Origin: an uncultured Lachnospiraceae bacterium
GTDB taxonomy: Bacteria; Bacillota; Clostridia; Lachnospirales; Lachnospiraceae
NCBI GenBank assembly: GCA_902783735.1
Contig: CACZSE010000292.1
Location: forward strand, 1 to 7,071
DNA length: 7,071 nt
Direction of reading: 5' to 3'
Shown here: piece after piece, positions 1 through 6,130 of the stretch
Numbering within the stretch: position 1 is the stretch's first letter
Layout of the letters: each line of letters opens with the position of its first letter
Translations under genes and position numbers: made by a program
Notes under the pieces: generated by a model
Told to the model about the DNA's origin: nothing
Database searches by the model: none
The model's input: only the letters and a program-made list of their open reading frames with translations

Positions 1-978
1 AATGAGTCGAATTTAGACCTTACGACCGTTGCCAAGGTTGGCGATACCATGGAAGTTAAGGTTATAAAGGTGAATGACAGCGAAGGTCAGGTATTACTCT
101 CTTACAAGAGACTTGCTGCCGAGAAAGGCAACAAGAGGATCGAAGACGCATTCAACAATCAGGAAGTTCTCAAGGCTAAGGTTACTCAGGTACTTGACGG
201 CGGTGTTTGTGTTGTTGTAGACGAAGTAAGAATATTCATTCCCGCAAGTCTTGTTTCTGATTCTTACGAAAAGGATCTTACAAAGTACGAAGGTCAGGAA
301 ATTGAATTTGTAGTTACCGAATACAATCCCAGAAAGAGACGTTACATCGGTAACAGACGCATGCTTCTTTCGGCTGAGAGAGAAAAAGCTCAGAAGGAGC
401 TCTTCGAAAAGATCAACGTTGGTGATGTTATCGAAGGAAAAGTTAAAAATGTTACAGATTTTGGTGCATTTATAGATCTCGGCGGAGCAGACGGACTCCT
501 TCACATCTCTGAGATGAGCTGGGGAAGAGTTGAGAATCCCAAGAAAGTATTTAAGGTTGGAGATACGGTTAAGGCATTTATCAAGGATATCGCCGGCGGA
601 AAGATCGCTCTTTCATGCAAGTTCGAGGATGAGAATCCCTGGAAGGATGCTGAATCAAGATTTGCCGTAGGTACCGTAGTGACCGGTAAGGTTGCACGTA
701 TGACTGAATTCGGAGCATTTATAGAGCTTGGAGGCGGAGTTGATGCACTCCTCCATGTATCTCAGATCTCTAAGGACCATATTGAGAAACCTTCTGATGT
801 TCTTAAGGTTGGTGAAGAAGTTACAGCTAAGATAGTAGACTTCAATCTTGAAGATAAGAAGATCAGTCTTAGCGTTAAAGCTCTTATGGAGCCCGAAGTT
901 GAAGAGAAGGCTGAAGAGGATGCAGATGTTGTATCTGTAGATATCGATAAAGCCATCGAAGAAGGCGTAGAAGAGTAA
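1..978 (+). CDS. rpsA: 30S ribosomal protein S1-type protein with S1 RNA-binding domains (5' end outside window)
   Basis: The frame is open from the first base, so this is the C-terminal 325 residues of a longer protein. The methionine codon at 49 lies inside an S1 domain and is not a credible start. Visible parts are the end of one S1 (OB-fold) domain (1 to about 111) and three complete S1 domains at about 160-360, 415-624 and 664-879. The last two carry the typical TDFGAFIDL / TEFGAFIEL strand and the GLLHISEMSW / ALLHVSQIS motif. An acidic Glu-rich tail (880-975) ends the protein. S1 proteins bind single-stranded mRNA on the 30S ribosome and aid initiation. In many Clostridia an S1 module of this kind is fused behind IspH (4-hydroxy-3-methylbut-2-enyl diphosphate reductase); whether that holds here cannot be seen. 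A terminator follows 25 bases after the stop, so this is the last gene of its transcript. Family assignment is firm; the exact role (true S1 versus S1-like regulator) is less so. Confidence 0.9.
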   Translation, partial: NESNLDLTTVAKVGDTMEVKVIKVNDSEGQVLLSYKRLAAEKGNKRIEDAFNNQEVLKAKVTQVLDGGVCVVVDEVRIFIPASLVSDSYEKDLTKYEGQEIEFVVTEYNPRKRRYIGNRRMLLSAEREKAQKELFEKINVGDVIEGKVKNVTDFGAFIDLGGADGLLHISEMSWGRVENPKKVFKVGDTVKAFIKDIAGGKIALSCKFEDENPWKDAESRFAVGTVVTGKVARMTEFGAFIELGGGVDALLHVSQISKDHIEKPSDVLKVGEEVTAKIVDFNLEDKKISLSVKALMEPEVEEKAEEDADVVSVDIDKAIEEGVEE

Positions 979-1003
979 TCTGAATATCAAAAAGATTTAC
1001 AAG

Positions 1004-1040
1004 GGCGCGTATGACTGATCGGTCGTACGCGCTATTTTGT
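1004..1040 (+). terminator. Rho-independent terminator of the S1-domain gene
   Basis: Arms at 1005-1015 and 1022-1032 pair over 11 bp with a single G-U wobble, and a closing G-U pair is possible at 1004/1033. The loop is six bases (1016-1021). A short T-rich tail follows (TTTT at 1035-1038, then GTAT). The position 25 bases past the stop codon fits the end of the S1 transcript. The stem is strong and the U tract is modest. Confidence 0.85.
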
Positions 1041-1053
1041 ATATAAAAATATT

Positions 1054-1106
1054 CTGTTACACATGATATTGTATATTAATTCAATGATAAAGGTTCATGT
1101 AAACAG
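1054..1106. repeat. Imperfect inverted repeat upstream of the cheR promoter
   Basis: CTGTTACACATGA (1054-1066) and TCATGTAAACAG (1095-1106) are inverted copies. Five plus six base pairs match, with a 1-2 base bulge between the matched blocks and a 28-base A/T-rich spacer. The downstream arm ends 7 bases before the candidate -35 box of cheR, a usual place for an activator or repressor site. No known operator was recognised. Chance in A/T-rich DNA is a real alternative. Confidence 0.3.
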
Positions 1107-1113
1107 ATTTATT

Positions 1114-1143
1114 TTGACCTTATTTTGAAAATAGTAGTATAAT
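1114..1143 (+). promoter_or_regulatory. Candidate sigma-A promoter of cheR
   Basis: TTGACC (1114-1119) and a perfect TATAAT (1138-1143) are separated by 18 bases, which would start transcription near 1150 and give a leader of about 30 bases before the cheR start codon. No sigma-D (flagellar/chemotaxis) type -10 was recognised in the same stretch, so expression by the housekeeping sigma factor is the simplest reading. Confidence 0.65.
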
Positions 1144-1181
1144 TAATATAGTTATTATATTTTACCGAGGGAGAATGATTA

Positions 1182-1970
1182 ATGACTTTTGATTATGATT
1201 ATTTTGTGAGTGAGATCCTTAAACTTACACAGGTGGATCTGTCTTCATATAAACAGAATCAGATGAAAAGAAGGATCGATTCGTTTATTTCCAGACATAA
1301 TGCTTCGGGATATGAAACCTTCATAGCGCTTATAAAGAAAGACAAGCAGCTTTTGAATGAATTTTTGGAATATATCACGATAAATGTATCCGAGTTCTAC
1401 AGAAATCCTGAGCAGTGGAAAATACTTACCGATGATTGTTTCCCGCAATTGATCGAGCGATTCGGTAAAAGGCTTACTATCTGGAGCGCGGCATGCTCGA
1501 CGGGAGATGAGCCGTATTCACTGGTAATGGCTTTATCTGCATATGTTCCGCTTAATCAGATCAAGGTGATCGCTACCGATCTGAGTGATGAGATCATTGA
1601 AAAAGCAAAGATCGGTATTTATGCTGAAAAGAGCCTGGCATCCGTACCACCGGAATATAAGACTAAATATTTTAAAAAGAACGGAAATTTTTATCAGATC
1701 AGTGATGAGATCAAAAAATGTGTTGAGTTTAAAAAACATAATCTGCTGAAGGATCCGTTTTATACCAATTGTCATTTGATCGTATGCAGAAATGTTTTGA
1801 TATATTTCACGGAAGAAGCCAAGGACAAGGTCTTTTGCGATTTTTATAAGTCATTGGCGAACGGCGGTATCCTGTTTATAGGAAGTACCGAACAGATTTT
1901 GAATTATAAGACTATCGGATACACCAGAAAAGGTAATTTCTTCTATGAAAAAAGCAAGAGCGGGAATTGA
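1182..1970 (+). CDS. cheR: CheR-type protein-glutamate O-methyltransferase
   Basis: This 262-residue protein matches the SAM-dependent chemotaxis methyltransferase that methylates glutamates in the cytoplasmic domain of chemoreceptors (MCPs) during adaptation. An N-terminal helical CheR_N domain (about 1-75) ends in the family motif NVSEFYR (68-74). The Rossmann-like SAM-binding domain follows: motif I WSAACSTGDEPYS (101-113), the acidic motif ATD (131-133), KKHNLL (184-189), CRNVLIYF (202-209) and GSTE (234-237). Length is close to that of classical CheR, with no C-terminal TPR extension. The ATG at 1182 follows a GAGGGAG ribosome binding site (1167-1173) at 8 bases. The gene stands alone: it has its own promoter, ends in a terminator shared with the convergent gene, and no cheB, cheA, cheW or receptor gene is next to it. 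It probably serves a chemotaxis system encoded elsewhere. A CheR paralogue with another methyl acceptor is possible. Confidence 0.93.
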   Translation: MTFDYDYFVSEILKLTQVDLSSYKQNQMKRRIDSFISRHNASGYETFIALIKKDKQLLNEFLEYITINVSEFYRNPEQWKILTDDCFPQLIERFGKRLTIWSAACSTGDEPYSLVMALSAYVPLNQIKVIATDLSDEIIEKAKIGIYAEKSLASVPPEYKTKYFKKNGNFYQISDEIKKCVEFKKHNLLKDPFYTNCHLIVCRNVLIYFTEEAKDKVFCDFYKSLANGGILFIGSTEQILNYKTIGYTRKGNFFYEKSKSGN

Positions 1971-1988
1971 TCCCGCTCTTTGTTATTT
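1948..1988. terminator. Bidirectional terminator shared by cheR and the convergent yprB-like gene
   Basis: A perfect 10-bp stem (1956-1965 with 1971-1980) encloses a five-base loop (1966-1970). The cheR stop codon TGA is at 1968-1970, inside the loop, so the 5' arm is coding sequence. On the + strand the stem runs into TTTGTTATTT. On the - strand it is followed, after GC, by six T (complement of 1948-1953). Both convergent transcripts can therefore end here. Confidence 0.85.
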
Positions 1989-3095
1989 GCTGTTATACAT
2001 CATTTTCAGTATGTGATCCGAGTACTTTTTAAAAGCATCTCTGTTCGTTTTTATCTCGTCTGTAAGTTCAAAATAGATAAATGATGAATCATAATCCCTC
2101 TTAAAGAAAGGCTCAAATTCAACCGGTGTCCACTGCGGAAGGTAATCGCTTACTTTTCTTGTATAGCAGTTATGAGCTTTGGCCGGTTCTCTGAAATCCT
2201 TATCAACATATTCCGATACGGATTTGTGAACCGCAACGTCTTCTTCGGGAAGATAATAATAATCCTGATAATTTGAATAGAAATATTTCATCTCTTCATG
2301 CAGAAGCGGAACCTTTATGATGCCGTCCGTATCCTTTGCGCTGAAATAGCAGCCGTTTGCATTGTAATTGATCGGTACGGGAATAGGTGAAGGAAGTCCG
2401 ATGGAAATGATCAGTTCCTTTTTGGACAATCCCAGTACATCGTTATATATATTTGTCTGAACCTTCTTTACCCCAACACCGTTTTGGAATATATCAGCAT
2501 AGTTTAAAACGGGAAGGATGCGAAGCATACCGAGAACATCATCATGGTTATGAAGAAGAAGGATACTTTCCTTTTCGGAGTCCGGGGAAGCACTATATTC
2601 ACGATAAACCTTTATGAGTTCCTTACCGCTAAGCTCATCCTTTCTTTCTACTTTTAAAAATGCTTCGATGCTCTTTTGCTTACAGCTGTCAAGCTTTAAG
2701 AAGTGCTTCAATGAAGAAACACGTCTGAAAATGTCAATTCCTGCCATGTTTTCAAAATTGAAATCTATGCCGTTTGCTTTACAGCGGGCTGTTATGAATG
2801 GCAGATCGAAATTGTTTCCGTTGAAGTGAATGACTGTCTTGTAGGAGCTGATAAAACCGGTTACCGATTCGAGCATCTCTTTTTCCTCGGAAGGATTGGA
2901 TATAAGCCACTGCTTGATCTCGATATCGTCATTGGTATTATTACAGTATGCTACACCAATAAGGTATATGTAAGAATACTCAGGTGATAATCCGGTGGTT
3001 TCTATATCGATGAATAAGCTTGTTGACGGGTCATCAAAATGCGCCTGATCTATCTTACAGTCATTTTTGTTTACGGTTGTAATCATTGTTTTCAT
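1983..3095 (-). CDS. YprB-like ribonuclease H-fold (DnaQ-superfamily) 3'-5' exonuclease
   Basis: A 370-residue protein whose N-terminal half (about 25-195) is an RNase_H_2 / DEDD-type exonuclease domain. Motif I is DIETTG (D30, E32), motif II FNGNNFDLPFI (91-101, with D97), and motif III LLHNHDDVLGM with D185/D186. These acidic residues would bind two metal ions and cleave a nucleic acid 3' end. The C-terminal half (about 200-370) is not a domain I recognise; it is rich in Tyr and acidic residues and contains YYYLPEEDVAVHKS (279-292). The substrate is unknown, as for YprB of Bacillus. Start choice: GTG at 3098 and ATG at 3095 are adjacent in frame. The AGGT-type ribosome binding site (GAGGT on the - strand, 3106-3102) is 6 bases before the ATG but only 3 before the GTG, so the ATG is preferred. 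The gene is monocistronic and convergent with cheR. Unlike many YprB genes it has no DEAD-box helicase gene beside it on the side seen here. Confidence 0.82.
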   Translation of the reverse strand: MKTMITTVNKNDCKIDQAHFDDPSTSLFIDIETTGLSPEYSYIYLIGVAYCNNTNDDIEIKQWLISNPSEEKEMLESVTGFISSYKTVIHFNGNNFDLPFITARCKANGIDFNFENMAGIDIFRRVSSLKHFLKLDSCKQKSIEAFLKVERKDELSGKELIKVYREYSASPDSEKESILLLHNHDDVLGMLRILPVLNYADIFQNGVGVKKVQTNIYNDVLGLSKKELIISIGLPSPIPVPINYNANGCYFSAKDTDGIIKVPLLHEEMKYFYSNYQDYYYLPEEDVAVHKSVSEYVDKDFREPAKAHNCYTRKVSDYLPQWTPVEFEPFFKRDYDSSFIYFELTDEIKTNRDAFKKYSDHILKMMYNSK

Positions 3096-3101
3096 CACTT
3101 T

Positions 3102-3106
3102 ACCTC
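3102..3106 (-). promoter_or_regulatory. Ribosome binding site that decides the yprB-like start
   Basis: Read on the - strand this is GAGGT, with six bases to the ATG at 3095-3093. The upstream in-frame GTG (3098-3096) would be only three bases away, which is too close for good initiation. No convincing -10/-35 pair for this gene was found on the - strand within 3110-3200. Confidence 0.6.
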
Positions 3107-3136
3107 ATCTGTATAAAATCGACAAAGGGATAAACT

Positions 3137-3167
3137 TTGGCGTGTTTTTAACATACATTAATATAAT
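3137..3167 (+). promoter_or_regulatory. Candidate upstream promoter (P1) of the rnf operon
   Basis: A perfect TATAAT (3162-3167) has TTGGCG (3137-3142, four of six matches to TTGACA) 19 bases upstream. The long spacer and A/T-rich setting lower confidence. Transcription would start near 3174, directly at the hairpin 3175-3198, so if it is real most transcripts may end at that hairpin unless it is controlled. Confidence 0.35.
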
Positions 3168-3174
3168 AACATAT

Positions 3175-3199
3175 AAATCCCTTAAGTGGGATTTTTTTA
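3175..3199 (+). terminator. Terminator-like hairpin in the rnf upstream region
   Basis: AAATCCC (3175-3181) pairs with GGGATTT (3188-3194) around a six-base loop, and the run of seven T (3192-3198) gives it the look of a rightward intrinsic terminator. The stem is short (7 bp, three G-C). No rightward gene ends just before it, because the neighbouring gene runs leftward and cheR has its own terminator. It could block read-through into rnf, act as a leader attenuator for P1, or be a chance structure. Confidence 0.4.
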
Positions 3200-3228
3200 T
3201 GGCATTTTCAGTGTAAAAATAGTATATT
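3199..3228 (+). promoter_or_regulatory. Candidate downstream promoter (P2) of the rnf operon
   Basis: TATATT (3223-3228) has ATGGCA (3199-3204, four of six matches to the -35 consensus) 18 bases upstream. It lies after the terminator-like hairpin and about 40 bases before the rnfC start codon, giving a leader of roughly 33 bases. On position alone this is the better candidate for the main rnf promoter. Confidence 0.4.
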
Positions 3229-3267
3229 TATATGTGTGCATCCATGCATGCGGGATAGGAGTAATTT

Positions 3268-4584
3268 ATGGCAAAGCATTCATTCAGGGGTGGTATACAT
3301 CCCTTTGACGGTAAGGAACTGTCGAAGGACAAACCCATAGAAGATATTCTGCCGGGAAAGGAACTCGTCTTTCCGTTAAGTCAGCATATCGGTGCGCCTG
3401 CCGTGGCCTTGGTCAAGAAGGGCGATACTGTCTTAAGAGGTCAGATGCTGGCATCGGCAGGGGGATTTGTTTCGGCACCCGTATATTCATCCGTAAGCGG
3501 TAAGGTTACGGCTATAGAACCAAGAAGAGTCGTTACCGGCGACATGGTCATGAGTATTGTGGTGGCCAATGACGATCAATATAAGGAAGTCGAATACGAT
3601 AAGGTTGATGACCCTTCAAAGCTCTCCAAAGAAGAGATAATCGAAAGGATTAAAAATGCAGGGGTAGTAGGCATGGGTGGCGCCGGATTTCCTACGCATG
3701 TAAAGCTTTCTCCGAAAGAGCCCGATAAGATAGACTATTGTATAGCCAACTGTGCGGAATGCGAACCTTATCTGACCAGTGATTACAGAAGGATGATAGA
3801 AGAACCTCAAAAACTGGTGGACGGATTAAAGATCATTTTATCGCTCTTTGATAATGCAAAAGGGATCCTTGCGGTTGAGGATAATAAACCTGATTGTATC
3901 GAAGAATTGAAAAAACTTACAAAAGACGAACCGCGCATTCTCGTAAAAGCCCTTAAGACAAAATATCCTCAGGGCTCGGAGAGACAACTTATATTTGCCA
4001 CCACAAAAAGGGCGATCAATTACGAGATGTTACCCGCCGATGCCGGATGCATAGTAGATAACGTTGATACCATAGTGGCTGTTTACAATGCGGTAGTACA
4101 TGGCATGCCTCTCATGGAACGTATCATTACCGTTACGGGAGACTGCATCAGGAAACCTCAAAACTTCAGAGTTCATGTAGGCATGAGTTACAGTGAGCTT
4201 ATAGATAAGGCGGGCGGCCTGAGATATGAGCCGGTCAAGATTGTTTCAGGTGGGCCCATGATGGGATTCGGACTGATAGATCTTAATGTTCCGACAACAA
4301 AAACCGCATCCGCACTTCTTTGCATGTCAAGAGATGAGGTATCGGAAGTAACTCCAAAAGCATGTATAAATTGCGGCCTTTGTGCTCAGGTTTGTCCGGG
4401 AAGGGTTGTTCCCAAGATACTTTCCGACATGGCAGAACACGGTGATGAGGAAGGCTTCTTAAAAAAGAACGGCATGGAATGCTGTGAATGCGGTTGCTGC
4501 AGTTATATTTGTCCTGCAAAGAGAAATCTGACGCAATCCATAAAATCTATGAGAAAGATAATTCTTGCAAAGAAAAAGAGGTAA
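3268..4584 (+). CDS. rnfC: Rnf complex subunit RnfC (NADH/FMN- and 4Fe-4S-binding)
   Basis: RnfC is the peripheral cytoplasmic subunit where the Rnf complex exchanges electrons with NAD+/NADH. The 438-residue protein has, in order: an N-terminal barrel-sandwich domain (about 1-100, starting with HSFRGGIHP); the NADH/FMN domain with Gly-rich VVGMGGAGFPTHVKL (133-147) and NCAECEPYLTSDYR (161-174); PADAGCIVDNVDT (256-268); an SLBB-type region with GGPMMG (328-333); and two 4Fe-4S motifs, C366/C369/C372/C376 and C405/C408/C411/C415, each CX2CX2CX3CP. The length fits the short clostridial form, without the long repetitive tail of many proteobacterial RnfC proteins. ATG 3268 is preceded by AGGAG (3257-3261) at six bases. 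It is the first gene of the operon; rnfD starts six bases after its stop. Confidence 0.96.
   Translation: MAKHSFRGGIHPFDGKELSKDKPIEDILPGKELVFPLSQHIGAPAVALVKKGDTVLRGQMLASAGGFVSAPVYSSVSGKVTAIEPRRVVTGDMVMSIVVANDDQYKEVEYDKVDDPSKLSKEEIIERIKNAGVVGMGGAGFPTHVKLSPKEPDKIDYCIANCAECEPYLTSDYRRMIEEPQKLVDGLKIILSLFDNAKGILAVEDNKPDCIEELKKLTKDEPRILVKALKTKYPQGSERQLIFATTKRAINYEMLPADAGCIVDNVDTIVAVYNAVVHGMPLMERIITVTGDCIRKPQNFRVHVGMSYSELIDKAGGLRYEPVKIVSGGPMMGFGLIDLNVPTTKTASALLCMSRDEVSEVTPKACINCGLCAQVCPGRVVPKILSDMAEHGDEEGFLKKNGMECCECGCCSYICPAKRNLTQSIKSMRKIILAKKKR
4578..4582 (+). promoter_or_regulatory. Ribosome binding site that decides the rnfD start
   Basis: GAGGT lies seven bases before ATG 4590 and overlaps the rnfC stop codon (4582-4584). 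The frame is open further upstream to an ATG at 4488, but that start would add 34 residues encoded inside the rnfC cluster-binding region and has no comparable site. Confidence 0.7.
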
Positions 4585-4589
4585 ATATC

Positions 4590-5522
4590 ATGGGTGATTT
4601 GTTAAATGTGTCATCCAATCCGCATATAAGATCAAAGATCAGCACTGACAAGATAATGCTCTGTGTTGTGATCGCACTTTTGCCGACTACCGTGTTCGGT
4701 ATCATCAACTTCGGAATATACAGTCTTGCTGTTATTGGAGTCAGCATAGCATCGACTGTTCTGACCGAGCTTATATGCTGTATTGTATTAAAGAAAAAGA
4801 TAACCATATCAGATCTTTCCGCGGTCGTTACGGGACTGCTGATAGGGCTAAACATGCCTCCGGGTGTGGCATTATATATTCCGGCCATGGGTGGTTTTTT
4901 TGCGATATTTGTCGTAAAGATGCTCTTTGGCGGACTTGGACAGAATATCATGAATCCCGCGCTTGCCGCCAGATGTTTTCTTGTTATCTCATTCCCTGCG
5001 GCCATGACGGATTTTACATGTGACGCTTACAGTCAGGCAACACCGCTTGCGCTTATACGTAACGGTGAGGAGGTCAGCCTTCAGGATATGATCCTGGGCT
5101 TTACACCCGGTACGATCGGTGAGACGTCAATGATCGCCATTCTTATAGGAGCATGCTTCTTATTGTTACTGGGCGTGATAGATCTGATAGTTCCGTTTTC
5201 ATATCTTGTAAGCTTTGTGATATTTATGGGTATATTCGGACCATATGGGTTCAATCCGTATTATATCTTTTGTCAGCTGGCAGGCGGAGGGATCATGCTG
5301 GGTGCATGGTTCATGGCTACGGATTACGTTACCAGACCTGTCACAAAAGCCGGTCAATATGTCTTTGGTATCATTTTGGGACTTCTGACCGGAGTATTCA
5401 GGGTATTCGGAGCTTCCGCAGAAGGGGTATCATATTCCATTATCATAGCCAACCTTCTTGTACCTCTTATAGAGAAGGTGACCTATCCTAAGGCATTTGG
5501 AAGAGGGGGTGAGCGTCGATGA
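4590..5522 (+). CDS. rnfD: Rnf complex membrane subunit RnfD (covalent FMN)
   Basis: A 310-residue integral membrane protein of the NqrB/RnfD family, which carries electrons through the membrane part of the complex and is thought to take part in ion translocation. The N terminus SSNPHIRSK (8-16) is typical. About nine to ten hydrophobic segments follow (roughly 22-42, 45-66, 77-90, 94-112, 122-138, 181-198, 200-216, 224-242, 255-272, 282-296). The loop between about 140 and 178 holds DAYSQATPL, in which T151 matches the threonine that receives FMN through a phosphoester bond. Other family motifs are GGLGQNIMNPA (114-124) and ATDYVTRPVT (243-252). Attachment of FMN would need an ApbE-type flavin transferase, which is not in this window. 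The start is set by the GAGGT site; the stop overlaps the rnfG start as ATGA (5519-5522), suggesting translational coupling. Confidence 0.95.
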   Translation: MGDLLNVSSNPHIRSKISTDKIMLCVVIALLPTTVFGIINFGIYSLAVIGVSIASTVLTELICCIVLKKKITISDLSAVVTGLLIGLNMPPGVALYIPAMGGFFAIFVVKMLFGGLGQNIMNPALAARCFLVISFPAAMTDFTCDAYSQATPLALIRNGEEVSLQDMILGFTPGTIGETSMIAILIGACFLLLLGVIDLIVPFSYLVSFVIFMGIFGPYGFNPYYIFCQLAGGGIMLGAWFMATDYVTRPVTKAGQYVFGIILGLLTGVFRVFGASAEGVSYSIIIANLLVPLIEKVTYPKAFGRGGERR

Positions 5523-6130
5523 AAGAGATGATTAAGAATACGCTTATCCTGCTTATCATAACCGTTGTTGCGGGATCTCTTCTGGGTTTTGTTAATGAGA
5601 ATACAAAAGATCTCATTGCCGCAAGAGAAGAGGAAGATAAAAAAGCAGCATATAAAGAAGTTTTTGAGGATGCAACAGATTTTAAGTCTTCAGGAGATTT
5701 TAAACAGGATATGGCTGTGATGAAGCTTTCCGAAGGCGGCTTTGTATCCGATTCTATCGATGAACTGACAGAGGCTTATTCTTCTTCGGGTGAAAAGCTT
5801 GGTTATGTATTTACGATCACTACTCATGAAGGCTACGGTGGTGATATCGTATTTGCAATGGGTGTCAGAAACGACGGGACCGTAAACGGGATATCGTTAC
5901 TTACGATCAACGAGACGGCAGGTCTTGGCATGGAAGCTGAAAAGGTATTGAAACCGCAGTTTAAGAATAAAAAAGCGGAAACCTTTGTTTATACGAAGAC
6001 AGGCGCCGAGCAGGAAAATGAGATCGATGCCATCAGTGGTGCGACCATTACGACAAATGCTATAACTACAGGTGTAAATGCCGGTCTGTACTATTTCGAT
6101 AAGATGTTGGGAGGTGCAGATCATGAGTAA
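5519..6130 (+). CDS. rnfG: Rnf complex subunit RnfG (covalent FMN)
   Basis: A 203-residue membrane-anchored flavoprotein of the RnfG/NqrC family. One hydrophobic N-terminal segment (about 7-25) anchors it, and the rest forms the FMN-binding domain on the outer face. The flavinylation motif is DAISGATITTNAI (170-182), with T176 as the expected FMN-bearing threonine. GYGGDIVFAMGV (105-116) and NETAGLGMEAE (131-141) are the usual substructures of the FMN_bind domain. RnfG and RnfD together form the pair of covalent flavins in the electron path. The region from about 30 to 90 is charged and poorly conserved, as expected. The ATG overlaps the rnfD stop by four bases, and AGGGGG (5504-5509) lies nine bases before it. 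Its 3' end overlaps rnfE by eight bases. Confidence 0.95.
   Translation: MKEMIKNTLILLIITVVAGSLLGFVNENTKDLIAAREEEDKKAAYKEVFEDATDFKSSGDFKQDMAVMKLSEGGFVSDSIDELTEAYSSSGEKLGYVFTITTHEGYGGDIVFAMGVRNDGTVNGISLLTINETAGLGMEAEKVLKPQFKNKKAETFVYTKTGAEQENEIDAISGATITTNAITTGVNAGLYYFDKMLGGADHE
6109..6115 (+). promoter_or_regulatory. Ribosome binding site that decides the rnfE start
   Basis: GGGAGGT inside the end of rnfG stands seven bases before ATG 6123. The rnfE frame is open back to an ATG at 6078, but that codon lacks such a site and would add 15 residues with no family resemblance. Confidence 0.7.

Noticed and set aside
94..504. Reading frame of 136 codons on the - strand
   Set aside because: It lies wholly inside the S1-domain gene, its product has no recognisable family features, and the + strand frame is clearly the conserved coding one.
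979..1181. Possible riboswitch or small RNA between the S1 gene and cheR
   Set aside because: Beyond the terminator, inverted repeat and promoter there is no multi-stem conserved core, and the cheR leader after its promoter is only about 30 bases.
3243..3250. Palindrome CATGCATG just before the rnfC ribosome binding site
   Set aside because: Only 8 bp, with no second copy at operator spacing. Too short to claim a regulator site.
4488..4589. 34-residue upstream extension of rnfD
   Set aside because: It would be encoded over the rnfC second cluster motif and lacks a ribosome binding site, whereas ATG 4590 has one and starts at the family N terminus.
4547..5005. Reading frame of 152 codons on the - strand inside rnfD
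   Set aside because: It is antisense to a well-matched rnfD with intact family motifs, spans the rnfC/rnfD junction, and shows no motif or initiation signal of its own.
5153..5491. Reading frame of 112 codons on the + strand in another frame of rnfD
   Set aside because: It is a shadow of rnfD. The product is rich in Arg, Ser and Cys without domain features, and no ribosome binding site stands out.
6078..6122. 15-residue upstream extension of rnfE
   Set aside because: GGGAGGT at 6109-6115 points to ATG 6123, and the extra residues do not resemble RnfE.
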